Part shown: in pieces, positions 47,488 to 59,260 of the stretch
How the letters are laid out: each line of letters begins with the position of its first letter
Position numbering within the stretch: position 1 is the first letter of the stretch
Origin: Polytrichum commune
Taxonomy: Eukaryota; Streptophyta; Polytrichopsida; Polytrichales; Polytrichaceae
Direction: 5' to 3'
Assembly (NCBI GenBank): GCA_950295325.1
Contig: OX485806.1
Location: 55,671,169 to 55,735,168 of the forward strand
Length of the DNA stretch: 64,000 nt
Notes under the pieces: generated by a model
What the model saw: the letters and a program-made list of their open reading frames with translations, nothing else
What the model was told of the DNA's origin: nothing
The model's database searches: none
Translations under genes and position numbers: made by a program

Positions 47488-48136
47488 TGTTGAGCTTCAT
47501 CTTTGCCGTGGCAATTGAAAAAACTTCATTAATTTGTATAGGCCTAATTGATAGACATGGGCATCTTTCTTAGCTAGGAGGGGCAATTGAAAGTGTATCA
47601 ATAACACACTTACTGTTATTTTATTGCATGTTTTTTTGGTTATATTTTTTTTGCACAATATGTTATGTGTATTTACATGATAGCCATCACGTGGTATGTT
47701 GTCGAGCACTAAGCCATGTCTTGGTTAGTTAGTTTTTAGATTAATTAATTTTGTTGCATTACCTAAGCATTATGTTAGTACAACCTTTGGGGTAGTTACC
47801 CGGGTTAAAATGGTTGTTTAGGAGTATTTTTGCCTTGTGGAACCTTGCCACCTTTTGAAAGGTTCTCACCCCCTTGCTGTGAGACCCACTTAGGGTTAAG
47901 CTTGGAGGGATTTAGGCACGGCAACTCCCTCGGTTTGGCATTCTTGCCAAATCAACTGTTGTAATTGTGAGAGAGAGCTTATGCTATAGGGTTTGCTTCA
48001 AGCATGGCAAATTACCATTGAATAAAGCTTATGAGTTCTCTTCATTTCTCTTACACTCTTGGATTCTCCCTGTGTAGAGTGAAAGATAGTTTGCCTTGTA
48101 TCAAGTGAGTCTTGAGAGATGTTATTTTTCTTGACA
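47488..48136 (+). repeat. Candidate 3' LTR of the methyltransferase-type gypsy copy
   Basis: Directly after the polypurine-like tract the sequence starts TGTTGAG and a plausible end TTTTTCTTGACA lies at 48136, giving 649 bp with TG...CA ends. AATAAA at 48021-48026 would be the polyadenylation signal. No second copy is in the window for comparison, so the ends are a guess. Confidence 0.4.
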
Positions 48137-48406
48137 GTATATAATATCTCATTCATTACTTAGTTTTTAGACATCAATCTCATTCATGGAAAGTTTATTA
48201 ATACTTATTGTTATTGTTTTATTACATGTTTTTTTGGTTATATTTATTTGCATGATGTGTTATGTGTAACAATGTGTATTTACTTGACAAATAATTATCT
48301 ACTTATAAATGATTATAGTCTTCTTTAAGTTCAGCTTTAAATAGATGCATTATATTTTAAGTGTGTCTATAAAGAATTACACATTTTTATATGTTGATAT
48401 TTTTAT

Positions 48407-48743
48407 CTCGGGGGGGTAGTCATTGGTTGGAGTAGCAATATACGTGCGACCAAATGATAGGGTATTTTAAAAACATGGGGGCTAAAAATTATAAATGGAC
48501 TTAAGAGTAATATAGGGTATCAAAAATGGCATTGGACATCTTTAAAGTACTATAAGGTATGGAATAATAGGTAATTTGGAATTATAAGTAATGCAAGCCA
48601 TTTTTCTATTAACCCAAAGTAGAAATTTACATAATGATAGCATGTGAAAAAAATAAGAGAATTGAAAGTAATACCCCCCTATAAAATAGTGGTTGTTCGC
48701 ACCTTTATCCTTAACTTTTTAACACACTGCCCCCCCCCCCCGA
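48407..48743. mobile_element. MITE with CTCGGGGGG ends and an 8-bp duplication
   Basis: It starts CTCGGGGGGG and ends in a C-run plus GAG. ATTTTTAT stands on both sides (48399-48406 and 48744-48751). The 8-bp duplication fits hAT-type elements, but the G-run end is unlike the usual CAGGG hAT end. It is 337 bp and non-coding. It shares its ends and phrases such as TAATATAGGGT with the element at 52402-53708. Confidence 0.75.
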
Positions 48744-50035
48744 GATTTTTATATAGCGCATAATAGCTTAAGTTGATTTTTTGGTTAGAGTGTCAATGAT
48801 ATCATGATAGCATATTTCTCACATTCAAAGTGGAATAATTATTATAGAATAAAGATGGTTCCAATTATCCTTTAATGAAGGTTCGAACATTTTTTTAATT
48901 TTTCTCATTATATTTAAAACAATTAAATTATGATTATTTGACTTATTAGATATTGTGGGATTTTTCACATCATTTCTACTTTTGAATAATCAATTTCATT
49001 GCAAGTAATCGAAAACGTATTTATAATTAAAATGTTTTGGTTTTTAAATATATATCAAAATATGGGGTAACTTTCTTTATGTTAAGAGACTTATGGTAAT
49101 GAAAAGCAAACATGATAAAGTAGATGTGAGGTAACAAATGATGATGTTTCTTATGCCAATTGCATGCCTCATTATTTCACCCACTTTCTTTCTCTCTATG
49201 ATTGCCTCGGTAACACTCACACATGTGGCTTCTTAATTATATAAGAACCTCTCAAGTATCAAGTCTTATTTTCTTGCTTAGCAACTATATAATCAATTTC
49301 TCATCCAAAGTATTTCTTTCATTTATCTGTCTATCGTCATCTCATGTGAGTTTCTATAATCAATCCTCACACAATTTAATTCTCTTCCACTTACACAACA
49401 ATGCGCGCCTCATACGAGTATCTATACATAACACTCTTCAATCATAATCTCTTGATTTGATGATGTTCATGCTGATAATTATTTTGCCTCTACCTTGATT
49501 AACTATGGAGAAAGTTTGAGCTTGAAGCTCTTTGCATTCAAAAAATGATAAAAGTATAAAAGACCTAGCTCTCATAGCGTATCTCTTGTGAATAAGGTGT
49601 GCATACTTTAATCCTAACTCTATATGTAGTAAGAGATGGAGCCTAACATGTGACACTATCCTAAATTGCTAAATCCCTTGTTCTTGAAAAGAGATCCTAT
49701 ATCCTTCATCCTCAAAATGTAATAGATTGTGTTAAAAAATCTTCCTACCAATATCTATGTTTGGAAAATTTCCTAAGGGTAACCAAGAAGTTGTTTCTTG
49801 GCCCTTATAAACTTCCACTTTTGTTCTCTAACCTAGGTGGCCTAAGTGGTATTTAATCAACATGGAAGCCACTACACCTAAGTGGCTTGCTATGTAGCTT
49901 AGCAATTTCAAGTAGTTCATTAATCCTAAGTGTCTTACAAATTAAATGGTGGTTTCCAAAATAGCTAGACTAATTACGGTGAACTTTTGTTTGTTGAAGC
50001 CTTAATACCCTCATGGTATTCGGTCGATAGGCGGC

Positions 50036-50169
50036 CGATACCTAGTTTGGTGGCCGCTTATATCCGGCCATTGGCTTACTTTAACCGACCTCTCTCGGTG
50101 TACCAAACTAGGTATCGACCAAACATGATAGAGACAATACACTTCAACTACTGTCTCTATCATGTTTGG
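50036..50169. repeat. Two consecutive perfect hairpins
   Basis: CGATACCTAGTTTGGT (50036-50051) returns inverted at 50102-50117, and a second 18-bp arm at 50119-50136 (CCAAACATGATAGAGACA) returns inverted at 50152-50169. The two hairpins are one base apart. This may be the end of a fold-back element; no target duplication was found. Confidence 0.6.
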
Positions 50170-50370
50170 CCGTTGTTTCCCCCTGCTCGACCGCCGTTTG
50201 TTGTGACACCCCCAACGTGGTGTCCTTGAACTTTGGTGTTGCCTTTTGTTTATTCCCAATCACCCCTATCCTTGGTGTTGCTTCGTTGTTGAGTATTTTT
50301 GTAACCTTCCCCCTTTGTTTGGAATTGTGTGGGTTTCTTCATCAAACTAATTGTATGATTCTAAATTAAT

Positions 50371-50436
50371 TAGATCTAACATGGATGGTCAATCACAAAT
50401 ATGGGCCCATAATTACTTATTGCCATGTTAGATCTA
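50371..50436. repeat. Short inverted repeat
   Basis: TAGATCTAACATGG (50371-50384) returns inverted at 50423-50436, giving a 66-bp fold. Function unknown. Confidence 0.5.
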
Positions 50437-51161
50437 TAGTCAAATGTGGTTTTGCCAATCTCTTCACTTAGTTCTTCATATCTTCTCCAACAATACATAT
50501 GTTTACCTTTCAATTGGGCAAAAACTTTCTCAACTCTCCATCTTTTGTGAAGAATGTTTTTCTTCAATAAGTCTAACCTCTTAAATCCATTTTGAATATT
50601 CCATTTTCACAAAAGTTACTATAAATCAAGTACTAAGCGTAGGTAGCTCTCATATTTTTTGGAATTTGATCTCCGTCTTGTGGATATTGTATTATGGTGT
50701 TGTGTCTTCTACCTTTTTAGGGTGGTCTCTATTTTCTTCTTCCTTCATTTGTAACCTGCCCTTAGATCTTTGTCCTTGCCAAGGCATCCCTTATGTGTCC
50801 CCACATAAGCGAAGATAATCTTTTATGCAGTTGGCCACCAATATGTTTTGTGGGGGTTTTATTTGTCACCACATGCATTGTCATACTCAAGGTCAAATGT
50901 CCTCCTCACTCACATGTGGCTAGCTCATTGGAGATGCATAACGTTGTTTATGGGTTGGAAAAATCTTCATGAATGTTCTTTTCTTTATTGTGATTTTTTT
51001 ACTATTTATTTTTACTTCCTCTTGGTGTTTGTTGTTTATCATCTTCCTTTCTTCCTTTGGTAGTATAAAACACTAAAGTAAGAAATTCACCAATCTTATC
51101 TTGATGGTAGCGCCATCCTAAGAACATGTGTGACTAATATTCATATATTTGACCTTCATTT

Positions 51162-51352
51162 TAAAAAAAATTGGCATTCATGGCAATAATCCCACCTTTC
51201 TTTCCTTTTTGTTGGCCACCAATAGAATGTTGCCAGAATTAGGTGCCATGTTTGAAGAGGGTGGTGTTTGCCTACTTGCTCGTGGACTTCATTAATGACC
51301 TCCTCTTTGATGTCCTTGGAAATGCATAACTTTTCTTTCCCACTCAAACTAA
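51162..51352 (-). pseudogene. Integrase zinc domain of a third gypsy element, cut at its 5' side
   Basis: The minus frame encodes ISKDIKEEVINEVHEQVGKH, ATFYWWPTKRK and WDYCHECQFF, the HHCC domain at the start of gypsy integrases. The frame stops near 51160. At 51352 it meets the G-run that starts the GC-rich block. RNase H of a gypsy element on the same strand lies on the far side of that block (61.7-62.3 kb), as expected if one element was split. Confidence 0.65.
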
Positions 51353-52401
51353 GGGGGGGGGGGGGGCACACCTGTGGTGTCCATGCCGGGTATGGTGCCG
51401 GGACTAGTCTGTGGGAGCTAACTGAGACCGCACAAGGGGGTGCCCAAACGGACCGGGTAGGAGGCTGTCACACCTTGTCGGCATGTATTTCTTGCCGGAA
51501 ATTCTTGAAGAGTTGATCTATGTGTTGGTTTCTCACCATTGGTAAATACCAACGTTTTGATTGAGTCATTGGATGATGTGAATGATAATCTGAAATCTGC
51601 GATGAAAGTCATCCCTTCCGCGGATGACTCGCGGTGCAAGCCCGGCACTGCGAGCTCGGTTTGGGGTTTGGCGAAGTCTGCGAGGAGGGGTGTGCGGGCA
51701 GTCGACGGAGCTTCGAAGGAGCGAACTTTCCCGCCAGGTCGAACATGCTTCCGCAAACCTGAAGGTGAGCAATTTCTCTGGCATGAACTTGTCGTTGTGC
51801 AGAGATGTGTGGGACACTCACAGATAACCAGAGAATATCGAAAACAGGGTAGAGGAGTCATTCGTGCGGGTGTTGTGGCGATATCCACTTTTTGTCGTCG
51901 GGAGCAAACACCTTGCCGATGCTGCCGCACGGATGGTCGAGGGTAATCATGTGTTGTGGCGCCTGGTTTTCAGTTAGTGTGCCGACGTGAAGGGGGGGGG
52001 GGTGCAAGGGTTGTCGGGCACCGTCCTTTCGCCGAGTTTTTTCGTGGGCCGCCTGTCGCGCTTGCTTCAACGCCGATGATTGCCTTCCGTGGCGGTCGTT
52101 GGCGCATGGGAGTCCGCCGTTGTTTGGGCGGGGTCGGTGCCGGCAGTCCGGCATCGTCCTCTGCTAGTGTCTGGGAAGCACGACCACATAGAAAATGTGG
52201 GGAAACCCCCGGCAGCAGGCAAATGTGTTGTTCTTCGAGAAAAACACAACCACGACACTTAGTATGCAAGGGGCAGTTTTTTTGGGCCACATTGCCTTCC
52301 CGCCTCCACATCGCCCTCCTGAATCCAAAAACAATGTGGCCGGCCGTGGTGTTCGCATAATGTGGCAGAGTGCGACAGATGGAGTTCTGTTGGGTCCCTT
52401 G

Positions 52402-53708
52402 CTCGGGGGGGGCACTGGCGAAAAACGTAGGAACTACGTGCGATAAAATATAGGGTCTTGTATAAAAATTTGGCGTAAAATTTGTAAATTATTAGATGTA
52501 ATATAGGGTGTTTTGGGATTGTGAAACATGATTATATGTAATATAGCATTTGACAAAACATGATTAAATTACCTAAGTGGTACATATAAAATAGCATGGA
52601 GAAAAAACGATAGTTTCAAAAATTAAATACTTTACCACCAAAATATGGCATGTTCTATATAGGAAGGGTTCAAAAGATAAGGGTGAAGGTTGGTACTAAG
52701 TGGGGCAATTGTTGGCAACCCATTGACTTGATGAAACGCGCAGTCCAGAACATAAATAGAGAAACGCTCTTCCCAACTGCTATGGCTTACCTCCATTGGT
52801 TCAAAAAACAACCGGGTCTCAACAAATATAAGTATGTTGAGAGTGACTGTGTGTGGGTTGATGTGGATGCTATTATCTCAACTATGTCTCTACTGTATGA
52901 ATCAACAGCAAAATCTACACATTAGATGAGGTAGATGCAAACTCATTGAGTGAGTTCATTTCAAGTAAAAAATAAAACCTGCTAAATTTGTACTATCTCA
53001 CACATGTGGAGATATAATTTGGAAAAAGGGCTGAATGATCATTAGTATACCTAGAAATCTGTAGTAGTCATTTCAGTTCGAGTACCCTCATATCTCCCAC
53101 ATGTATAAATGGTAGCCTAGCTAGTTTAGGTGGATTTTGCTTGCATGGCGTGGGATTTTCCTCCAATGTGTAGGATTGGAAGATCAAGGCATCAATTGTA
53201 GGAATTCTGCAAACCTCGTAAATGTGACTTTGAGACACATGTGGTTGGCCTGTTCCCTAAGACCTCAAGGTTTCTAACTGTGTTATCCAACACAATTTTT
53301 ATTCGTTGGCTCGTGTTGCTTAATGACATGTAGTTGCAATCTTTTGTTGTTATTGTTTAGTGTTTTGCTTTGCCCGGACTTCACTGTGACCCTGAACCCT
53401 AAACCCTAGTAAATGTTTGTTTCTCTTACTCTATACATGTGCTTCTAACGAGAATTCTACTGTATCATACACTTTAAGGAATGGGGGCAATCAGAGGAAA
53501 AAAAATACATATAAGTAATATAGGGTACCATAAAATCAACCATCCAAGAATTTATAATTACCAATAGGGTGCAAATAATCACAACAATTTACCATTATTT
53601 CAAAAATTAGAATCCCTTATAATCCTTTCTCATAGGTAAATAGCCCCCATTTTAATAGGTCATTATCGCAGGTGTATGCAAAATATACAAGGGAGTGCCC
53701 CCCCCGAG
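52402..53708. mobile_element. 1.3-kb element with CTCGGGGGGGGCACT ends and an 8-bp duplication
   Basis: The 15-bp end CTCGGGGGGGGCACT (52402-52416) returns perfectly inverted at 53694-53708. GTCCCTTG flanks both (52394-52401 and 53709-53716). It is AT-rich inside, unlike its GC-rich surroundings, and so is a later insertion. The 92-codon open frame at 52650-52925 (KVGTKWGNCWQPI, WFKKQPGLNKYKYV) is not recognised and no transposase is seen, so it is probably non-autonomous. Confidence 0.85.
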
Positions 53709-54735
53709 GTCCCTTGGGAACACCAAAATTTCTTTAAATATGCATGGGGTCCGAGTGTGGCATTGTTTCACTCCTAGCCCGCCACCCATGCACATTCAAA
53801 TCTCCATGAACAGAATGCACGGCATAATGGAAATCCAGGTTGGGTGCAGGCAGTGTTCGGTCTGTATGGATCGAGCTTCTGCAAGTGTTGGCCGCAATGC
53901 TCGTCGAATGCGCTCTCCAGTCAACTTTGGGGGGTTAGTCATCCCGTCCTCCTCTGAATTCAATTCACCCCTGCCCGTTTGGCCGGCCATCCCTGCAAGT
54001 TGTCCACTGGCACTGTGAAGTGCCTGGGATTCCCATTACAGGACATTTTTTTAAAATAACCCGTAGCAACCATTTCATCTGTTTTCCTCTTGTTCGAATG
54101 CGTTCTCGCTATCCTTCTCTGTGGGGCTCTTCCAGGCCATGTCAATTGGCCGATTATGTGTTTCGGTTTCGATACCAATTGTGCTTTTTGTGGTGCCTGC
54201 TTTGCAGAGCTGCGTCCTGGGGTTTGACTGCAGTGCTCGTCTTCAACCGCCACACTCTGTTTCTGCACTGGCCCGTCCACAGCTGCGTCACGGATCTCCC
54301 CTTGCATAGGTCAATGTTCCTGGCTCCAACCGCCTGTGTTTGCAGCAAGTCGAATCCCCCCCTGCAATTCTTCGCTACATAGATAAAGTTCCGTGGATTT
54401 GGGCATTTTTTCAAACATTGACTGAAATTTGTGCACTGCCCGACTTTTTGTTTATCTCCATTCATGGTGGCAAGAGGAGACCACGCTCTGTGTGTGCCGT
54501 GTCTTCGTGCGATTCTTCATGTGTCGATGTTGTGCACAATTCTGGGTGGGACTTTGCTTCTATTCGGGGCACCAATACCTTTCCTCTATACATTCAATTA
54601 ATGTGTGCATCTTTGTGCCTCTCCTATTGCAGACATTTGGATTGATCATTTCCCATGTGATTGGCTTGGATTCTTTGTCGAATGATGGATGAGATTGTGC
54701 ATTTAGGGGAAAGCTCGTAGTGCCCATCCACCTAG

Positions 54736-55935
54736 GTGCCCATTTACGCGGATTGCGAATTTGGTTCGGACTGTGCGGATGGCCAGGCCCCTGCTTCGGT
54801 TGCACCGACGTCCACCACATCAGGTCTCAATGCTCCAGGCACATCACAAAGCGCACGGTCGTCGTCGGGTCCATCTCAATCACAAGCTGCGGCACCTCCC
54901 AAGGTTCGTGGGCCCAACTGGACCGAGGCTGAGATGCTTGTCCTCATTGCCCAGAAACGTATTGAGTGGGACGGGAAGCATAATTGCAATCAACCTTCTC
55001 TTGCAAAGTTTGTGTATGGAACCACAGCCTGGAAATTGGTATTGGTTGGATGCATGGGTGTAGTGGGATTCCGGGTGAGGGATACCGACCAAATTACCAA
55101 TAAATGGGATGGATTGATTAAGGATTATAAGAAACTCAAGGAGTACATAGATGGCACAGGTTCCGCCAATTGGTGGGGATTGAGTAGGGATGAGAACAAA
55201 CAATTGTCGAAGACTAGGAAGATGTCGTTGGAGTTTAGTGAGTCCATGTACATGGAAATGGAGGCGTTTGTTGGAAAGAGACAAATATTTGGCCGTGCCA
55301 CGGATGTGGTGGATTCCGACCGGGTGGCGCCACCGACTAGAAGGCATTTTGGTCGCTCCACTCCCACCCCACGCGCTCAATGTTTTGGTGGGGTGGGGAG
55401 CCCCATACCTGGTGCCACGACTTCCTCAGACTATCCTATTGGGGGAACTCCCGGAGACGATACGCCGGGATCGACGGGCCGGAAGAGGAAGGCCGTGGGC
55501 ACTGACAATTTGGTTGACTTTGTGAAGGACTTTAATTTTGAATACCTAGCACGTGTTGAGGCCCAAGACAAAGATAGACAAGCATGGAGGACTGACACGT
55601 TGGCATTTGACAAGGCGAGGGAGGTGAGAATTGCACAAAAAGATACAGAAGTTATTAACATGGATCAAAAACTTTATGAATTGGAGGTCGAGAGGACCCA
55701 GAATCTAGGCAACATGACTGGCATGCTACTCATGTTGGCGTCGTCTATGGACACTCTCACAAGGTCTTCTACTCAACCTGCCTTTCCTTCATTGTGGGTT
55801 TCCTTCACAATCCTCCCCTCCTCGGTTGTCTACCTATGTGATTGGCATTTTAAACTCGAACTAGGTAGTCCAAGAGGTCCTCCCTCGCCATTTGGCCTTC
55901 CAGTAATGCTCTTTCCTCACTCTCGAGACCCATAG
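54736..55935 (+). CDS. Myb/SANT (trihelix-like) protein of a PIF/Harbinger element
   Basis: PIF/Harbinger elements encode a second protein that binds the element ends and helps the transposase enter the nucleus. The frame is open from at least 54736 to 55935 (about 399 codons). The first possible start is GTG, so the true start may be upstream through an intron or a lost ATG. Order: Ser/Pro-rich leader (1-55), a Myb/SANT-like domain (about 58-165) with GPNWTEAEMLVLIAQKR, GFRVRDTDQITNKWDGLIKD and YKKLKEYIDGTGS, a Pro/Gly-rich linker with a basic GRKRKAV patch (possible nuclear signal), then a charged helical part (about 265-330). The last 28 codons lie antisense to the transposase gene end, so the natural C-terminus may lie earlier. 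No internal stop. It converges with the transposase gene. Confidence 0.75.
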   Translation: MPIYADCEFGSDCADGQAPASVAPTSTTSGLNAPGTSQSARSSSGPSQSQAAAPPKVRGPNWTEAEMLVLIAQKRIEWDGKHNCNQPSLAKFVYGTTAWKLVLVGCMGVVGFRVRDTDQITNKWDGLIKDYKKLKEYIDGTGSANWWGLSRDENKQLSKTRKMSLEFSESMYMEMEAFVGKRQIFGRATDVVDSDRVAPPTRRHFGRSTPTPRAQCFGGVGSPIPGATTSSDYPIGGTPGDDTPGSTGRKRKAVGTDNLVDFVKDFNFEYLARVEAQDKDRQAWRTDTLAFDKAREVRIAQKDTEVINMDQKLYELEVERTQNLGNMTGMLLMLASSMDTLTRSSTQPAFPSLWVSFTILPSSVVYLCDWHFKLELGSPRGPPSPFGLPVMLFPHSRDP

Positions 55936-57475
55936 GTCTTGGAGGCCTGAAGACATCTTCTTCGTCTCTTTGTGTGTGGTCAATGTCATCCATAGGCGGA
56001 AGATCGCATTCTATTAGAATTTGATCCAATGTGCGGTCCTTGCTGGCTAGCAGTATGTTGTGCAAAACACAACAACAATGCACAACCGTAGGTAGGAAAT
56101 CTAGCTTCAATGTCGATTTTGTGCCGATTTCTTTGAATATTGCTTTAAGTATTCCAAACCCTCTTTCGACGCTCATGCGCATCGAGGAATGCTTCCGGTT
56201 GAACCATGCTTCCTCCTTTGACAGTGCCAATCCCATGGGTCCCATCTTGAACGGAGTGATGCACCAACTCAAGAGTGGGTACCCACGGTCAGCCACAATA
56301 TAGGGAGGGAATGAGAGACCCGTTCCCCAAGTCAATGGATCATCATGGAAACCCCCCATTATGCCTTCCTCGACCTTTCGGTACAGCTCCGTGCTTTTGA
56401 AGTGTGCACTGTTGTGTAGAGAGCCAGGAGGCCCAGTGTTGATGGATGTAAAATAACACTTGCTATCAACAACACCCTGAAGCAATATAGAAAAAGACTT
56501 ATACCGGTTGCAGTGGTCGGCCGCCACAATAGTATTCGATGGCGCCGCAACATAGATATGTGAACCGTCGATGGCGCCTATACAGTTAGGAAACCATTGC
56601 TTGGATTGGAAACCTGCCACAGTGCGCATCAATCTTCGTCCAACCGGCCACGCAATCAAATGTCCGAAGTGTGTGCTTATGGCAGGGCATACTTGTCGTA
56701 ATATTTCATGCACGGTGGACTTGCCCAGTGCGGCCTTGTCCGCGACCAAAGGTATGGACACGCCGTGCATGAGTTTAAACAGTGTAACCACCACTTTCTT
56801 CTCGACTCCTATAGGTTGTCTCCAATGGGTGTGCTCTCCTTGTATGAATGGTCGAAGGTCGTTCACAAGCCTGTCGAACGTCCTTCTTCTCATTCGCAAG
56901 ATATCGTAAAACACGTCCGGTGTGTAGATGTTAAAGAGGTATTCTTCAAACCAACACGTCGACCTTGGCTTCACATACCATTTTGCATTTAAAACCCCAA
57001 TATGCCAAGCAATGAGGTCAACAATTTGCTTCAGATATGGGTGTTGCAATGCATCGTCTTCGGGCTCGTACCATCCCAATGTGTTGTGCGGCGCCATATC
57101 CAATCCATCCCCATCTCTCCTCCTCAACTTTTTCTTGTGTGCAATGTGGGCGTCACTCGCCTCCAACAATGTTGTGTACATGGCCACGATGACCACGCAT
57201 ATGTCAATGCATGACATTACCATGCGAATAACAGAGGCGATATCCAATGCGCCCATTGAGGTTGGTGGTGTCCCAAGGTGCAGGGGAATGTTGGCAAGCC
57301 CATCGAATGCACACAAGGGCACAATGCATGGAGTTGGCGAAAGTGCTAGGGGCGGAGTCCGCATCCCATCTGGAGGCCAATCTGGAAGGCCAGATAATCG
57401 CGGCGATGAGGAGGACGGCAGATCGACACGCTTCCGCGGAGGAAGAGGTGGCCGGCAAGGAGATGGAGGATCCAA
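55850..57475 (-). CDS. PIF/Harbinger DDE transposase (intact frame)
   Basis: The enzyme excises and inserts PIF/Harbinger elements, making 3-bp duplications. The frame is 541 codons without a stop, somewhat above the usual 350-450, with a Pro/Ser-rich start that suggests the real start may be at one of the later Met codons (for example around residue 73 or 85). A helix-turn-helix-like part (about 185-265, RRRTFDRLVNDLRPF, KSTVHEILRQV) precedes the DDE core. The three acidic residues are seen: about D303 in CIGAIDGSHIYVAAP, about D396 in YIVADRGYPLLSW, and about E437 in SMRMSVERGFGILKAIF. All key positions are kept, so it may be active. Its 3' end overlaps the Myb/SANT gene by 86 bases on the other strand. 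Confidence 0.9.
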   Translation of the reverse strand: MDPPSPCRPPLPPRKRVDLPSSSSPRLSGLPDWPPDGMRTPPLALSPTPCIVPLCAFDGLANIPLHLGTPPTSMGALDIASVIRMVMSCIDICVVIVAMYTTLLEASDAHIAHKKKLRRRDGDGLDMAPHNTLGWYEPEDDALQHPYLKQIVDLIAWHIGVLNAKWYVKPRSTCWFEEYLFNIYTPDVFYDILRMRRRTFDRLVNDLRPFIQGEHTHWRQPIGVEKKVVVTLFKLMHGVSIPLVADKAALGKSTVHEILRQVCPAISTHFGHLIAWPVGRRLMRTVAGFQSKQWFPNCIGAIDGSHIYVAAPSNTIVAADHCNRYKSFSILLQGVVDSKCYFTSINTGPPGSLHNSAHFKSTELYRKVEEGIMGGFHDDPLTWGTGLSFPPYIVADRGYPLLSWCITPFKMGPMGLALSKEEAWFNRKHSSMRMSVERGFGILKAIFKEIGTKSTLKLDFLPTVVHCCCVLHNILLASKDRTLDQILIECDLPPMDDIDHTQRDEEDVFRPPRPMGLESEERALLEGQMAREDLLDYLVRV

Positions 57476-57859
57476 CTCGGAGGCAGATTGAGGAGCTACC
57501 TCTTCTTGTGGTTGTGGGACCTTGAGGCATACAATATTTGATTAAGACTAGGCAACAATGTACATTCGCAAATTTTGGGTAGTGACAGTCTCACTAAACA
57601 AACTACGGCCATGGTATAGGCATGTGTAGGGAAATGGCAGCCAGGAAATGGAGAACGCAATTAATGACAAGCAAAGACAAACGTGAAGATGATAATTATT
57701 TTTGTCTTATGTTGGGAGTTGGCATGTTCACCTCCATTACACTGAAGCTCTTAATTTGAATTTATTGATGAATGAAAAACTGAAGTCGGAATATTGCACA
57801 CACATTGGAGTTTACAACACAAAGTCCTTGACTAAATGGGAAAATCGTGGATGTCGTTT

Positions 57860-59260
57860 TTAATTTCCCGTGGTGTCCACATCTGTAAGAGAAATTATAA
57901 ACTGAAAGCACCTGTGCATGGAGATTTTGGAATGCCAAGTCAACTGCCGCCAGCCTCTCCCTAACGGCATGGAAAGGGTTGGCCCGGGGAGCGCTATGCA
58001 AGTACTTCCGCAAACTATCAATTCATGCATCCTCATCCCGAACCATGAACAGTAGCGAGCGCCCAAGTTCATGCGATTCCAAATCCTCCTCGGAATCGAA
58101 CCGAAGCATGAGTGCTCGAAGATCGGTGCAATCCTCTTGCAACTCCCACCTGCAATACATCTCCACAAGAGGAAGCAGCTGCATGCATGTGCTGCAGACC
58201 ACCTGTGGGGACGGAGGAGGGAAATGAACATGACGCCGCCACACTAGTTGTCCTGCGAAACATAACCATTGTGGAGACCCTTCAAAACCACACATAACAT
58301 CCAACCACAAAAGGAAAAGAAAGCTAAACCCACCAACCAACAATTCCACGAATGCAAGGAATGGAGTCACGAACCCAATTTGGTCGCCCGGAATTCGGAC
58401 TCATGTGGCAGCGAGTGCGAATAATAGGCATAGCAGAAGAACTTGTACCCCTCCCAGTAATCTTCCACACTGCAAAAAAATGTTCGTGACTCAAAACCCC
58501 AAGAATTCATAAATGCAAGCCCCACATAGCACTATCTGTGTATTCACACCAAATGCCAAGCTATTTTGCATACGAACATGGTGAAGCAGCTCACGCCGTG
58601 GCACCCGACCCCGGAAGGCGTGACAACCAACCTGGGCTACACCCTGTTTAGTTTGAACACCGGATGTCTCCCACTCCAATGCAGACTGAAAGTTTGCGTA
58701 GTTCAAGAATAGAGCTTGTCCAATCTGAGAGCATGGCATGTGGGAATTTTTTGCGTAAAACCGGGTGCCACATAGACTATGTGAATGAAGACACAAGCAT
58801 ATTTCATGTCCACAACACCATAAAATCACAACACCGTGAACGGACAATTGCTATATATTCAAGAAACTCGGAGCACTCAAATTTTGGGCGCCAAAAGTGG
58901 GCGTCCTCAACGTTTTCAAATTCAGAGGGATGAAGACAATAAAAACCCCCCAAAAAATTGGGTGGTTTTGCATGCAGGCAGAAGGCCAAAACTTTGCATG
59001 CCAGAAAAATACAAGAAAATGAAGGCAGAGGATGCCTCAGGGCCAGAAAATCACAATGCCTTAACATCCAACATGATGCACCGCAATCGGGGGACTGCAG
59101 GATCCAACCAACATGCACCCTCAATAAACCTTTAGAGCTGAAACCAGCAGGCTGGTTGTGACCACTATACTGAAGGACATAAGGCTTTGTGTTCAGCATG
59201 GGATGCAGCTTGCGGGTGCTGGGCCAGGCCTCGAGCATGTTAAAAGCAGTGGGCATGTAG
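57860..59260 (-). other. Exon-like open segments of an unrecognised gene
   Basis: On the minus strand several segments have protein-like composition and good splice borders: near 58470-58380 after a TTTTTTGCAG acceptor (VEDYWEGYKFFCYAYYSHSL), 58200-57910 after a CACAG acceptor (RFDSEEDLESHELGRSLLF, then after one TGA the segment NPFHAVRERLAAVDLAFQNL), and 58780-58550 (NYANFQSALEWETSGVQTKQ). They may be exons of a gene carried by, or standing next to, the Harbinger genes. I recognise no family. Confidence 0.3.

Larger units (their letters stand above)
48752..51161. other. Intergenic region with short inverted repeats, no gene recognised
   Basis: AT-rich sequence without supported genes. A minus-strand frame at 50376-50567 (KRWRVEKVFAQLKGKH) has a protein-like look, but I cannot assign it. 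Inverted repeats are listed separately. Confidence 0.45.

Noticed and set aside
51418-51946. Overlapping open frames of 135-170 codons on both strands
   Set aside because: GC-rich sequence produces long chance frames; no motifs on either strand.
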